Shown here piece after piece: positions 9,701 through 17,968 of a DNA stretch of 45,587 nucleotides. Under the pieces are notes generated by a model, which did no database searches, was not told the DNA's origin, and saw only the letters and a list, made by a program, of their open reading frames with translations. Made by a program: the position numbers and the translations under genes. This DNA comes from Endozoicomonas atrinae (GTDB lineage Bacteria > Pseudomonadota > Gammaproteobacteria > Pseudomonadales > Endozoicomonadaceae). Every line of letters starts with the position of its first letter. Within the stretch, counting starts at the first letter, position 1. The DNA lies in the NCBI RefSeq assembly GCF_001647025.1, contig NZ_LUKQ02000013.1, positions 1-45,587 of the forward strand, in the 5' to 3' direction.

Positions 9701-10066
9701 GTTGACTCGCCAGTTGTCATAAGACCATTACCAACTGAGACAAGCCCGTCATCTCCAGGGACAATTCCATCACCTCGTGAGGCAAGTCCACAGTCACCCA
9801 ATATGGATATGGGGGCTACACTGAATTCTGAAAGTGGCTCTCCAGTTTTACAGCCGCTTACTGGACGGGATAGTGTTGAAGAGCCTGATGATACTTCCAG
9901 CTTACCTCCAGCCCGGGACGAGGTAGAGGTTATGTCTCCAGCAGAGGATGATACTATTCCTGAAAGCGTTGAGGCTGATTCTGTCAGGGCTGGCAAAGAT
10001 AATCAACCACCTCCACCCCCGCCTATAGAGGGGTTAGAAGAATTCTTAAGAAGTCGGAAGAAGTAG
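6737..10066 (+). CDS. Large orphan protein with two OTU-like (apparently inactive) domains
   Basis: 1109 residues, no signal peptide or membrane segment. Order: Pro/Ser/Thr-rich disordered head (1-~85); charged helical region (~88-290) with a tandem octapeptide (ELKAKHQQ/ELKAKHQS, 203-218); acidic linker; domain A (~464-633); linker; domain B (~820-985); low-complexity tail ending in six prolines and a short helix. A and B are duplicates: DDGLGLYRALFAY versus EDGVGLFRALFAY, then a (D/E)xR helix, VEEIFDKAI/VEQIFDNAI, and a DELxVP strand. DG-x-x-L-(Y/F)-R-A-L resembles the OTU protease DGNCLFRAL block, with the catalytic Cys replaced by Gly469 and Gly825; the terminal His-Tyr is not conserved either. 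SD AAAGGA precedes the ATG by 6 bases. It could be an exported or injected effector acting on host ubiquitin pathways without catalysis. The duplication is certain; the OTU relation is a hypothesis. Confidence 0.7.
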   Translation: MTTPGSPPSGNSVGPSVPPTHTGDRDPAKTGKTSTQQSVSPHPAETSIPRDGDSVRSSGLPENVQPASAPGSTVSPNRSGGGPEEIRKSLNKLLHDQEPLAQSLKQKEEMRYIDATAFALEEMQKKMEDKWDLPEEKVVKAFNKASKEIIKQLKKDKLDDVKVTFNLPGGERVRLIPPELEGLDLPLSDLRSWVGKSQDLVKELKAKHQQELKAKHQSEDVEESIKQKISSGTESFDRLLHQLSQSGGSSEQEIQGFQDQFELIKHPIIHLEFKGVSVESQGRPRNTSTPKPAGPLPSHVTTNDPEHEPVVSEDGDSAFGEGEILSPEDDHKKKTERARQQALDALKSNVDAHAKESADTSHIAPEDTVNQWGRVQEQIRGFLPPRFENDEDADSGVDIPVAPWTGPQRSNMPPGALPERADEASPRSNAGDQAGESGRRVSFEDDDSVSSLSTQSLTMFRVKNDDGLGLYRALFAYHTGDRGWEYDSEAEVRAMMRDEAIAQPIKLAIEKAANEYLDLDSYNTAQRTIVQRMEDLDKEGRLVEEIFDKAIVNGKFSDRTFSHLPEVLGVTDLMTSDRNDPYAFEMRTLSKLIIDELPAALNVPVSSNDGQPGFRRLNEGFGVVLGADGFDDDEDDVSTVSSPLLRTDLPEDVIPDFQPATTGEDRVETPSSVSDQGQRGLVSELSIAEGLNSTHPLQEMSEQEIRLFTEYNLWEHLHPHEIHMIERVPFYSGVNGLIPGGSSKAEPADGLEPSTTSTKWKKLPNFGELCQRYLVAQELPIPDVAEEESPAVSPGPSPVVSSGQSPVMPPQPLGAGEVLNEDGVGLFRALFAYQTRDGSWKSAGQEDIRARILEEETSESIKAAIGKAVEGYPLLGLTDRVNPVITQKLRETDGKRVLVEQIFDNAIASGEFSGQAFTGLAEVLGITDTPNADSNGVFTTGVGNLSLEIIRKLADELQVPRSEDNGLQRQGDDFRLVVDSDYWESEENVDSPVVIRPLPTETSPSSPGTIPSPREASPQSPNMDMGATLNSESGSPVLQPLTGRDSVEEPDDTSSLPPARDEVEVMSPAEDDTIPESVEADSVRAGKDNQPPPPPPIEGLEEFLRSRKK
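7343..7390 (+). repeat. Tandem 24-bp coding repeat (two units)
   Basis: Two consecutive 24-bp units encode ELKAKHQQ and ELKAKHQS (residues 203-218 of the 1109-residue protein) with almost identical DNA. This is a recent in-frame duplication inside a helical, charged region and a likely site of length variation between strains. Confidence 0.85.
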
Positions 10067-10142
10067 GTTGGTTATTTATCGTGAAATGGTTTTCCGCTTT
10101 TTTCTGAATCTGGTTTTAAAGACATTGGTTTAGTAATGCTCA

Positions 10143-10183
10143 CTTTACCCAGAGGAAGCTTAAGACGCTTCCTCTGGGTAAAG
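10143..10183. terminator. Perfect 17-bp hairpin between convergent genes, spanning the roxA stop codon
   Basis: CTTTACCCAGAGGAAGC (10143-10159) pairs perfectly with 10167-10183 around a 7-base loop (10160-10166). The loop contains the roxA stop codon (10160-10162, minus strand), and the right arm encodes the last roxA codons. No U-run follows on either strand, so it is an atypical bidirectional terminator or a 3'-end stabiliser for both transcripts. Confidence 0.65.
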
Positions 10184-11308
10184 CGACCCTTGGTTAACGA
10201 GTGCCAGCAGCCATTTCTGGCTTTCAGGGTCTACGCAGGAAGTCCAATTTTCTGATGGTAAATATTGAGTACGGCCAAGTTTCTCTGCATAGATGAGTAG
10301 TTGTTTATTGTTGCACTGCTGGTACTCGCCATCGACAAATACGACAGAAGATGAACCCTCATAAAAAGCTATTCTTGAGCCTTCATTGACTCTTAGATTA
10401 CAGGCGCTAAATTCAGAAATTAATTCCGACCACTGCTCAATGGTATCTTCACTGTCCTGAGGGTGCTTGGTTTGCGTCATGGCTGAGCCAAACCACTGAA
10501 CAATCAGATTTCTGTCTTCGGTGTATTGGCGAAGTACGGCCTGTATCCGGTCTATTGCCTGCTCATCTATTCTTCCGGGGTTGCTTACCGGCTGCTGACC
10601 CGCATCCGAATAGCGCAGGCTTTCACTCAGCTGATCAGATACAAAATCGGTAAACTGCATCAGAATATCCCGATGGCTGGGAGCCCGAAAGCCGACCGAG
10701 ATGGTCATGCATTCACCTTCTGCGACACCGTGATGACCAACGCCAGGTGGAAGATAAAGCATATCACCGGGCTCAAGCACATAGTCTTCAAGAACGTTAA
10801 ACTCGGAAAGGATATGCAGCGATGTGTTTTCAACCATTGGTGTCTGGTCATTGTAGAGGGGGCCGATCTGCCACCGTCGTTTACCCTCTGCCTGGATCAG
10901 AAAGACATCAAACTGATCGTAATGGGGGCCTACATTCCCACCGTCAGAGGCATAGCTGATCATAATATCTTCCAGGCGCCAGCTGGGCAGAAAGCGAAAG
11001 TACTCCAGCAGTTCATGCACTTCCGGTACCCAGTGATCGACCGCCTGAACCAATAGCGTCCAGTGACTTTCTGGCAGTGAGCTGAAGGTCTCTTCAGTAA
11101 ACGGTCCGTGGCGAAGCTCCCAGGGCGTTTCTCCTTTTTCAAGGATCAGCCGTGATTCAACCTCTTCTTCCAGAGACAGTCCGGCCAGTTCATCAGCAGA
11201 AAGGGGGGAGACGAAATCAGGAATGGCCTGCCGAATCAGTAAAGGCTTTTTTTGCCAGTACTCATTGAGAAAATTGTCTGGAATGAGATGTTTTAGTGCT
11301 TTGCTCAT
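10160..11308 (-). CDS. roxA: Ribosomal protein L16 arginine 3-hydroxylase (RoxA/YcfD, JmjC-type cupin)
   Basis: 382 residues, matching the RoxA/YcfD length. The family is Fe(II)/2-oxoglutarate-dependent oxygenases that hydroxylate an arginine of 50S protein L16. The JmjC core begins with the iron triad: His129 and Asp131 in PHYDQFDVF, and a distal His at 192 or 193 in GVGHHGVAEGE. QAEGKRRWQIG after the first pair is a family landmark, and the C-terminal half corresponds to the dimerisation/winged-helix regions. The gene is divergent from the GST gene and convergent with the 1109-residue orphan; its stop codon lies in the loop of a 17-bp hairpin. Confidence 0.93.
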   Translation of the reverse strand: MSKALKHLIPDNFLNEYWQKKPLLIRQAIPDFVSPLSADELAGLSLEEEVESRLILEKGETPWELRHGPFTEETFSSLPESHWTLLVQAVDHWVPEVHELLEYFRFLPSWRLEDIMISYASDGGNVGPHYDQFDVFLIQAEGKRRWQIGPLYNDQTPMVENTSLHILSEFNVLEDYVLEPGDMLYLPPGVGHHGVAEGECMTISVGFRAPSHRDILMQFTDFVSDQLSESLRYSDAGQQPVSNPGRIDEQAIDRIQAVLRQYTEDRNLIVQWFGSAMTQTKHPQDSEDTIEQWSELISEFSACNLRVNEGSRIAFYEGSSSVVFVDGEYQQCNNKQLLIYAEKLGRTQYLPSENWTSCVDPESQKWLLALVNQGSLYPEEAS

Positions 11309-11433
11309 TGCGCAGTGGCTCGCTTGATAAGGGCAGGGAGATCATGCTCTGGTTTTGTGAATATTGCAAAGGCTGCCATGAACGGTAGGATAGCGTTTGG
11401 CTGAAGAAAAAACGAATCATAGAGGATGTGACC

Positions 11434-12075
11434 ATGAGTAAGCTTTATGGGGTGCCACTATCGCCCATGGTGCGAAAAGTTCTGTTGACTCTGGAATTAA
11501 AACAAATTGATCATGAACTGGTGCCGGTTACTCCTTTCAGAAAGCCTGAAGGCTTTGAGAAGATCAGTCCCTTGAAAAAAATACCCGCCTGGGAAGATGA
11601 CAAGGTGACGCTTGCAGACTCAACGGTGATTTGCGAGTACCTTGAGGACCGTTATCCAGAACGTGCTCTCTACCCACAAGCTCCCGAAGAAAAGGCGAAG
11701 GCCCGCTGGTTTGAAGAGTATGCCGATACGGTGATGTTGCCAGTATTGGGAACGGTATTTTTTGAACGTGTTGCCAGGAAGCTGGTGAATCAGCCTGCTG
11801 ACGAAGTCAAAGTGCAGGAAATTCTGCAAACCAAGCTGCCAAAGACCTGTGCTTACCTGGAATCTGAGGTGCCGGAAACGGATTTTCTATTTGGGGCTGA
11901 TCTTCAGTTGGCAGATATCGCACTGGCCACTCATTTTATTAATCTCTCCCATGCTGGAGTCCAGGTTGAGCCTGCAGAGTACCCCCGGCTGGCGGCTTAT
12001 ATTGATCGGCTTTTCCTGCATCCGGCAGTGGCATTCAGGATTGCAGAAGATAAAAAGGTATTTGGCGGGAAATAA
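11434..12075 (+). CDS. Glutathione S-transferase family protein
   Basis: 213 residues from the chosen ATG at 11434, which has AGAGGA 7 bases upstream; a GTG two codons earlier (11428) overlaps that SD. The N-terminal thioredoxin-like domain (1-~78) has LYGVPLSPMVRKVLLTLELK with Ser at the glutathione-activating position, a cis-Pro region (KKIPAWED) and the ADSTVICEYLE glutathione-contact block. The C-terminal all-helical domain contains the GADLQLADIALAT signature with its conserved Asp. The layout resembles cytosolic bacterial GSTs and the SspA-like group; substrate unknown. Likely roles are detoxification or a regulatory GST fold. Confidence 0.88.
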   Translation: MSKLYGVPLSPMVRKVLLTLELKQIDHELVPVTPFRKPEGFEKISPLKKIPAWEDDKVTLADSTVICEYLEDRYPERALYPQAPEEKAKARWFEEYADTVMLPVLGTVFFERVARKLVNQPADEVKVQEILQTKLPKTCAYLESEVPETDFLFGADLQLADIALATHFINLSHAGVQVEPAEYPRLAAYIDRLFLHPAVAFRIAEDKKVFGGK

Positions 12076-12111
12076 TCACGGAATTTAACAGTTTCATTTT
12101 TTCAACATAAA

Positions 12112-12154
12112 GACACCAAGGCACAAAGAAAGATCTTCTCCGTACCCTGGTGTC
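12112..12154. other. Intergenic hairpin in a CACAAAG-type repeat between gst and astB
   Basis: GACACCA (12112-12118) pairs with TGGTGTC (12148-12154), flanking a region reading CACAAAG. A related ACCACAAAGGACGCAAAGG word occurs at 18979-18997 upstream of the epimerase. Both resemble the widespread accacaaag/gacacaaag intergenic words of many proteobacteria. It may terminate the two convergent genes, but no U-run follows. Confidence 0.35.
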
Positions 12155-12198
12155 TGTGTGGTAGAAAATTAAACTTTACTTAAATACGCTGATGGATA

Positions 12199-13539
12199 TT
12201 AATTCTGGAATGGGTAGACCGAACCCAGATTAAGAATGCCGGTCAGTTCGTCCAGGGCTGTCCGGGACTCAGTCAGTAACAGAGGGTCTGCCAAATCTTT
12301 TTCAGACAGCTGATCACGATAGTGCTTTTTGACCCAGCTATTGAGGGTTGAAAAGAGTTGGTCGTTTATCAGGCAGTTCTGATTGGTCGCTGCCAGTTCC
12401 TGCTCATTTAATACCACTCTGAGTCGCAGGCAGGCAGGGCCTCCACCGTTATTCATGCTTTGGCGAAGATCAAAGACCTTCAGGTCCGTAATAGGGCAGC
12501 TTGAGTTATTAACCAGGCTTTGCAGGTAATTCCAGACAGCAGGGTCATTTTCACACTCTGATGGAACAATAATCATTGTGCCGCCATTGCCAAGCGATAG
12601 CAGTTGGCTATTGAACAGGTAGGTGCCTACCGCCTGAGCTACTGAAACCTGTTGATCCGTCACCTCAATGATATGGAAGTCCTGTGGCCCATACGCCTTT
12701 CTTAATGACTCATAGACACCAGTCTGATCCACAAATGCCTGTTCATGGCAGAACAGCAGATTGCGGTTGCCAACAGCGATGACATCATTATGAAAAACAC
12801 CCTGATCGATGACCGCAGGGTTTTGCTGTGCAAAGACCACTTTGTCTGGATCAAGCTGATGTAAGCGGGCGATGGCCTGACTGGCTTCAAGACTCTGGCG
12901 GGCAGGGTATTTCTGTGGTGATGCACTTTCCGGGTTAAATGCCTCTTTGCCGTAAACGAAAAACTCAACACCCTGCTGGCCGTATTCATGGCAAAAACGG
13001 GTGTGGTTTGCGGCACCTTCATCGCCAAAGTATTCAGTGGATGGCAGGGACTGATGGTGAACAAAATGCTCAGGGCTGTTAAACGTTGCTTTAAGTATAT
13101 TTCCCGTGACTTCGTGCTCAATGGACCGGTGGAATTTATTGATTAAGTTGGCAGGAGTGAAATGTACTTTGCCATCAACGCAGTCAGCACTGGGAGAAAC
13201 CGTCGCGGCATTAGCGGTCCACATACTGGAAGCCGAGCAGCAGGCTGCCAGAACGGCAGGCATCTGTTGAGTCGCATCGGAAAGGATTTGTGAGTCACTG
13301 CCTGTGAAGCCCAACCTTCTCAGTGTGGTAATGTCCGGACGCTCCTGGGGAGCCAATACGCCTTGGACAAAGCCCAGTTCACTGAGGGCTTTCATTTTCT
13401 CAAGCCCCTGGAGAGCAGCCTGCTTTGGGTTTGCTACATTGCCTGCATGGTTGATTGAGGCCTTGTTGCCCCTGGATAACCCGGCATAGTTGTGAGTAGG
13501 GCCGACCAGCCCATCAAAGTTTGTTTCTATTGTTTTCAT
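12199..13539 (-). CDS. astB: N-succinylarginine dihydrolase AstB
   Basis: 446 residues, full length for AstB. It is the second enzyme of the arginine succinyltransferase (AST) pathway, hydrolysing N2-succinylarginine to N2-succinylornithine with release of NH3 and CO2. The N-terminus ([21 protein letters not shown]) is diagnostic. It belongs to the guanidine-modifying superfamily with a Glu-His-Cys triad: the Glu in VYGKEAFNP, the His in [12 protein letters not shown], and the Cys in [14 protein letters not shown] are all present. Last gene of the astA-astD-astB minus-strand operon, 40 bases after astD. Confidence 0.97.
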   Translation of the reverse strand: MKTIETNFDGLVGPTHNYAGLSRGNKASINHAGNVANPKQAALQGLEKMKALSELGFVQGVLAPQERPDITTLRRLGFTGSDSQILSDATQQMPAVLAACCSASSMWTANAATVSPSADCVDGKVHFTPANLINKFHRSIEHEVTGNILKATFNSPEHFVHHQSLPSTEYFGDEGAANHTRFCHEYGQQGVEFFVYGKEAFNPESASPQKYPARQSLEASQAIARLHQLDPDKVVFAQQNPAVIDQGVFHNDVIAVGNRNLLFCHEQAFVDQTGVYESLRKAYGPQDFHIIEVTDQQVSVAQAVGTYLFNSQLLSLGNGGTMIIVPSECENDPAVWNYLQSLVNNSSCPITDLKVFDLRQSMNNGGGPACLRLRVVLNEQELAATNQNCLINDQLFSTLNSWVKKHYRDQLSEKDLADPLLLTESRTALDELTGILNLGSVYPFQN

Positions 13540-13579
13540 TATTTACTTCTTCATCATCGGTTCAACTCATTGGGGCTTT

Positions 13580-15061
13580 TTATAAATCGAGCCCGGGAGC
13601 GAGGTCTTTTGGCATACACAGTGACTCCGACTCTACGCTGGCCACCGGGTAGGCGCAGTAGTCTGCAGCAAAGTAGGCACTGGGGCGGTGGTTTCCGCTG
13701 TCACCGGGGCCACCAAATGGAGCGGCACTGCTGGCACCCGTAATTGGGCGGTTCCAGTTAACGATGCCCGCGCGTATTCTCTGCAAAAAGTACTGGTACT
13801 GCTCTGGCGTTTCACTGAACAATCCGGCAGAGAGACCAAAGCGTGTGTTATTGGCCTCTGCAACGGCATCTTCAAAACTATCGTAGCGAATAATTTGTAG
13901 GAGTGGGCCAAAGTACTCTTCATCAGGGCGGTCTTTGATATCAGTCACATCAATAATACCCGGAGATACCAGTCCTGTTCCGAGTTGAAGGTGTGTTGAT
14001 AAAAGCAGGCTTTTACCGCCCAGGTTTTGCAGCGTTTCCTGGGCTGCCAGTATCTGTTTAGCAGCTGTTTCAGAGATCAGGGCTCCCATAAACGGCGTTT
14101 CGTGATCATCCCATTGGCCTACTTTGATTTTGGCCGTAGCTGCCGTGAGTGCATCAACAAACTGATCACCCCAGGAAGTAGCAGGAACAAAAAGGCGGCG
14201 GGCACAGGTACAGCGCTGACCAGCTGTAATAAATGCTGAATGGATAGTGTCGTGTACTGCAGCCTTGGTATCTGCCATCTCTGTGACAATCAGCGGATTG
14301 TTACCACCCATTTCCAGGGCAAGAATTTTTCCGGGCTGGCCACCGTATTGCTGGTGGATCATCTTTCCAGTATTTGAGCTTCCGGTGAAAAACAGGCCGT
14401 CAAGGCCAGGGTGCCCAGCCAGTGCGATACCGGTTTCTTTCTCTCCCTGAATCAGGTTAAGAGCCCCTTCAGGAAGCCCTGCTTTTTGCCACAGTTGTAC
14501 CGTGTATTCAGCAACGGCGGGTGTTAACTCGCTGGGTTTGAAAACCACCGTGTTCCCCGCCAGAAGTGCTGGAACGATATGCCCATTGGGAAGGTGGCCT
14601 GGAAAGTTGTAGGGGCCAAACACGGCGACAACTCCGTGTGGTTTATGACGTATAACAGCTTTTCCCACAGGCATCGCGTTTTCAACAGTGCCGGTACGCT
14701 CATGGTAGGCTTTTATTGATATCGCGATTTTACCAGCCATAGCGGCAGCTTCGGTTTTTGCTTCCCAGAGAGGTTTGCCAGTTTCTCTGGCAATGATTCC
14801 CGCCAGAGCATTTTTATTCTGCTCAAGTTCATTGGCAAAAGCCTTTACTATGGATTCTCGTTCTGAAAAAGGGCGAAATGCCCAGTTATGACTGGCTTCC
14901 CGAGCGGCACTTATCGCCTGATCTACTTGTTCTGTTGTTGCACTGGCGCCTTGCCAGAGCACATTGCCTGTACCCGGATTTTCGGATGAAAAGGACTTAC
15001 CATTAGCTTTAAGCCACTCTCCATTGATGAAGAGGCATTGTTGTTCTTTTGTTTCTGACAT
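13580..15061 (-). CDS. astD: N-succinylglutamate 5-semialdehyde dehydrogenase AstD
   Basis: 493 residues from the ATG at 15061. The ATG three codons upstream (15070) directly abuts the SD (AAGAGG), whereas 15061 has a 9-base spacing, so 15061 is preferred. An NAD-dependent aldehyde dehydrogenase oxidising succinylglutamate semialdehyde to succinylglutamate in arginine breakdown. The catalytic Glu is in [10 protein letters not shown] and the catalytic Cys in [14 protein letters not shown]; the NAD-binding [14 protein letters not shown] block is specific to AstD-type ALDHs. Preceded by astA (45-base gap) and followed by astB (40-base gap). Confidence 0.96.
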   Translation of the reverse strand: MSETKEQQCLFINGEWLKANGKSFSSENPGTGNVLWQGASATTEQVDQAISAAREASHNWAFRPFSERESIVKAFANELEQNKNALAGIIARETGKPLWEAKTEAAAMAGKIAISIKAYHERTGTVENAMPVGKAVIRHKPHGVVAVFGPYNFPGHLPNGHIVPALLAGNTVVFKPSELTPAVAEYTVQLWQKAGLPEGALNLIQGEKETGIALAGHPGLDGLFFTGSSNTGKMIHQQYGGQPGKILALEMGGNNPLIVTEMADTKAAVHDTIHSAFITAGQRCTCARRLFVPATSWGDQFVDALTAATAKIKVGQWDDHETPFMGALISETAAKQILAAQETLQNLGGKSLLLSTHLQLGTGLVSPGIIDVTDIKDRPDEEYFGPLLQIIRYDSFEDAVAEANNTRFGLSAGLFSETPEQYQYFLQRIRAGIVNWNRPITGASSAAPFGGPGDSGNHRPSAYFAADYCAYPVASVESESLCMPKDLAPGLDL

Positions 15062-15106
15062 GGTTTTCATCCTCTTATTCGTTGGCTATTACGCGTTTGC
15101 TCTGGG

Positions 15107-16162
15107 CTAACTGGATAAAGGTACTACCCGCAGTAACTGACCTTCTTCAATATAAAGAGCTGAAGCCTGCTCTTTCGTGATTTTGACGAACTCAAGCCCT
15201 TCGTATGAGAGATTGCCCATGATGCAACGAAAATTGGTTAACTCATTATTGGCCATCAACCAACGGCGTTCATCCGTTGTATTGCTGTCAACAATTTTAA
15301 CTTTGTACTGTCTGGAGTCCCTCACTGAGCGTACATCTTTGACTCTGGCTTCCAGCAGCGGCCCAGCATCAAAAATGTCTACATAACCGGTGTAATGGAA
15401 CCCCTCTGATTCCAGCAGGTGACGGGCAGGTGTCGTACTTTCATGGGTAATACCAATGACCTCCCTGGCATTATCTGGTAACAAATTCGTGTAGATAGGG
15501 TGACGTGGCATCAGTTCGGCAATAAAGGCTTTATCGACGGTGGACTGCCGGTCTGCTTCTGCAAAATCAACGGCAAAAAAGTGTCGACCCAAGGATTCCC
15601 AGAAAGGAGAAACTTCCTGATCATCACAGTAGCCACGCATTTCTGCAAAAAGATCTTCAGCAAACAGTTCTGGAAATGCCGACATAAACAGCATGCGACT
15701 CTTGGAAAGAAAGGCGCCGTTTTTTGAGTGACGGTAATCTGGGTGTAAAAAGAGGGTACATAATTCTGAAAAGCCTGTGTGGTCGCTACAGAGCATCAGG
15801 GTGTCTACCATGGTGTAGACATTCAGTTGCTGTGAGGCATGAACCTGTTTGCTCACCTTATAGTTATACCACGGAGCATCAAGCCCGACGGCGGATTCTA
15901 TACCCGCTGTACCTACAACCTGACCGGTTTCGGTATCTTCCATCACAAACAGATAGAGATCATTTTTCTGTTCTGCTTCGAAAGCACTTTTTTTACACGA
16001 TGTTTCCCGGGAAGCCTCCTTAAAGGAGGTGAGTGCCCATGCCAGTTTATTATCAACCATGGGGCGGTTAGGCTGCAGGGAGGTAAACCCGGCGCCAGTC
16101 TGGTTGGCGATTTGCCAGAGAGCCTCTCGATCCTGCTCATGTATGGGGCGAATAACAATCAT
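15107..16162 (-). CDS. astA: Arginine N-succinyltransferase AstA
   Basis: 351 residues, first enzyme of the AST pathway, transferring succinyl from succinyl-CoA to the alpha-amino group of L-arginine. The N-terminus (IVIRPIHEQDREALWQIANQTGAGFTSLQPN) is the AstA hallmark, and family blocks follow: VGTAGIESAVG, TLFLHPDYR, LLSKSRMLFM-like FLSKSRMLFM, FAEMRG, PIYTNLLP and the C-terminal GPLLEARVKDVRSVRDS. Single-subunit type rather than clearly paired AruF/AruG. First gene of the minus-strand operon astA-astD-astB. The upstream 200 bases show no convincing ArgR box. Confidence 0.96.
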   Translation of the reverse strand: MIVIRPIHEQDREALWQIANQTGAGFTSLQPNRPMVDNKLAWALTSFKEASRETSCKKSAFEAEQKNDLYLFVMEDTETGQVVGTAGIESAVGLDAPWYNYKVSKQVHASQQLNVYTMVDTLMLCSDHTGFSELCTLFLHPDYRHSKNGAFLSKSRMLFMSAFPELFAEDLFAEMRGYCDDQEVSPFWESLGRHFFAVDFAEADRQSTVDKAFIAELMPRHPIYTNLLPDNAREVIGITHESTTPARHLLESEGFHYTGYVDIFDAGPLLEARVKDVRSVRDSRQYKVKIVDSNTTDERRWLMANNELTNFRCIMGNLSYEGLEFVKITKEQASALYIEEGQLLRVVPLSS

Positions 16163-16364
16163 AGTCAGACTCTGCCTTTGTTTTAATAATCAGTTAGTTA
16201 TCGCGACGCAAAGAGACTTGGGAATGTTACCTCAATTTTTATTGATTGAAAGACCATGCAAACAGAAAAAGTGTATCTATAGTTTAGCTTTACTAGCTTA
16301 AGAGATTATACCGCTTCATGCACTTGGTTAAGGAAGTAGCGAAAACAGTTTCTAAAAAATACCT

Positions 16365-17648
16365 ATGAGTCAGTCACCTGTTCTTTTGCCCGTTGCTCCA
16401 CAGTTTCCCGTGTTGAGTGATTCTTCTTCTGTACAGGCTGCAATTGGTAGTAGCGATGTTGAACTTCGCGAGCCTGATGTGACTTATATCAAAAAAGACC
16501 CTTTCTCCTTTACGGAGCGTTGTAAGTCGCTTTTCAACAGGGTTGTCTGCGCAGTAGAGACTACGCTATGGCATGTTCTGGATGCATTTAACTGGGCTGG
16601 TTATCTGGCTATCTGGGCCATGGCTGGAGCTACTTTTATGGTTGGTATGATGGCATTACCGATCATTCTTAAATCTGCGTTGACCGGTATCATTATTATG
16701 GCCTGTGAAGCTATAGGGGAAGCTGTACTGCGATACTATTCAAGTGATCAATTCCCAACCGATCGCCTACCTGTGCTGTTGGACAGGATCCCGATAGAGA
16801 AGCTGCCTGTCCTTGGGGACTTTCTGAGCTTTCGGTGGCTGAGGTATCTTCCGTTTCAGGGGGAGCGCTGTGAAGAAAACAAATTGACCTATTTTGGTAG
16901 TCGAATGGTGGTTGGTGGAGTTGTCGGCACCCTTCTCGGCTTTTTCTCTTCGTTAATTACTCTGTCTCCTTACAGTATACTGGCTACAGGTGCTGTGGCT
17001 GCGGGAATCGCTTTTGGTTTGAGAGTCTTGGGGTGTGCCAAAGTAGCTCTGGACTTTTTATTTCTCTCCAATCATGAAATGAATGAGGGGCGCCTTTACC
17101 ATAAAGACAATTTTAATCGCCCTATCAAAGACAGGCTGGTTGGTAACACAAAGTCTTCAAACTATTTTCCCATACCTCCTCCCGAGAATATCAACGCAGC
17201 ATTTCAGCTACTGGACATCCATCAGGATAAAGAGGTTGTTACAAAGGACGATATTTATGAGGCGGCTGAAGCTTACTGTAATGTAAAAAAAGCCGATTGG
17301 TATGAAGGGCTGCTGACAAAAGAGAGATTTGATCGTGAGGTGAGTCTTATTAAGCATGCCCAGGAACAATTATATCGATTTATAACACAAAGAGATTTGA
17401 AGGAGACGAATAAGCGGGAGTTGCAGCTGAAGCTTGTTCAGAGAGCTCAGGAGCAGGAGAGAGTAGACCGGGATTTGCTTGGTCTACCGGCGGAGGGGGA
17501 GCTGACTTCTGAACAGATTGAAGCTGGCTACCGACGAGCCCTGGATGAGCATGAGCGCCACAGGGATAAGGACATCAATGAGATTGATCGGGCAGCAGTG
17601 CGTTTGAGAGAAGCCAATGACAGAACTGATGCTGCAACAGCAGCATGA
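16365..17648 (+). CDS. Membrane protein with C-terminal degenerate J-domain-like segment (orphan)
   Basis: 427 residues, no signal peptide. A Pro/Ser-rich head (1-~45) precedes two hydrophobic blocks (~78-115, AGYLAIWAMAGATFMVGMMALPIILKSA-type; ~183-225), so probably four membrane passes or two hairpins. Residues ~280-365 are charged and helical. Residues ~369-425 read like a DnaJ J-domain: DLLGLP, then LTSEQIEAGYRRALDEH, then the loop, then AAVRLREAND. The loop carries His399-Arg400-Asp401 where J-domains have HPD, so stimulation of Hsp70 would be expected to be impaired. No clear SD precedes the ATG. Proteins of this shape could be host-membrane-inserted effectors, but that is speculation. 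A MITE-like element follows the gene. Confidence 0.65.
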   Translation: MSQSPVLLPVAPQFPVLSDSSSVQAAIGSSDVELREPDVTYIKKDPFSFTERCKSLFNRVVCAVETTLWHVLDAFNWAGYLAIWAMAGATFMVGMMALPIILKSALTGIIIMACEAIGEAVLRYYSSDQFPTDRLPVLLDRIPIEKLPVLGDFLSFRWLRYLPFQGERCEENKLTYFGSRMVVGGVVGTLLGFFSSLITLSPYSILATGAVAAGIAFGLRVLGCAKVALDFLFLSNHEMNEGRLYHKDNFNRPIKDRLVGNTKSSNYFPIPPPENINAAFQLLDIHQDKEVVTKDDIYEAAEAYCNVKKADWYEGLLTKERFDREVSLIKHAQEQLYRFITQRDLKETNKRELQLKLVQRAQEQERVDRDLLGLPAEGELTSEQIEAGYRRALDEHERHRDKDINEIDRAAVRLREANDRTDAATAA

Positions 17649-17765
17649 TGTGATATTAAATAGAGAGACTTTTGCCAGTAGCTTGTTAAGCTGTTTACAG
17701 AAAAGAAGGAAGGTGCAGATGATTTACATGAGCCTTTTCTCCACATCTTCTTCTGTTTTGTAATA

Positions 17766-17942
17766 ATACCAATCGAACTTTCTAACTATGCTATTGCGCT
17801 GGAGATATGAACATCAGACCAGCGTTAGAATTCCTCGCAATACCCGAGGGCACAAGTAGCCCTGCTATTACTCGTCATTCTGCCTTGTTCTGACGTCCAT
17901 ATCTCCATGCTCATTACGGTAGTTAGAAAGCACGATTGGCAT
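17766..17942. mobile_element. MITE-like 177-bp inverted-repeat element
   Basis: The ends form a terminal inverted repeat: 17769-17788 and the complement of 17920-17939 agree at 18 of 20 bases, extending outward to ATACCAATCG / ATGCCAATCG. A second nested inverted repeat (17801-17818 with 17889-17906, 16 of 18) means nearly the whole element can fold into one long hairpin with a ~70-base loop. No ORF inside. The terminal word recurs at 108-127. Size, structure and lack of coding capacity fit a non-autonomous miniature transposable element. It lies between the J-like protein gene and the epimerase gene (convergent). Confidence 0.75.
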
Positions 17943-17968
17943 AAGCAGTTTTTATTATATCAGGAGTT

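Noticed and set aside
16232-16245. TCAAT-TTTT-ATTGA as an ArgR box before astA
   Set aside because: Symmetric, but ARG boxes need TGAAT/ATTCA; here the half-sites are TCAAT/ATTGA.
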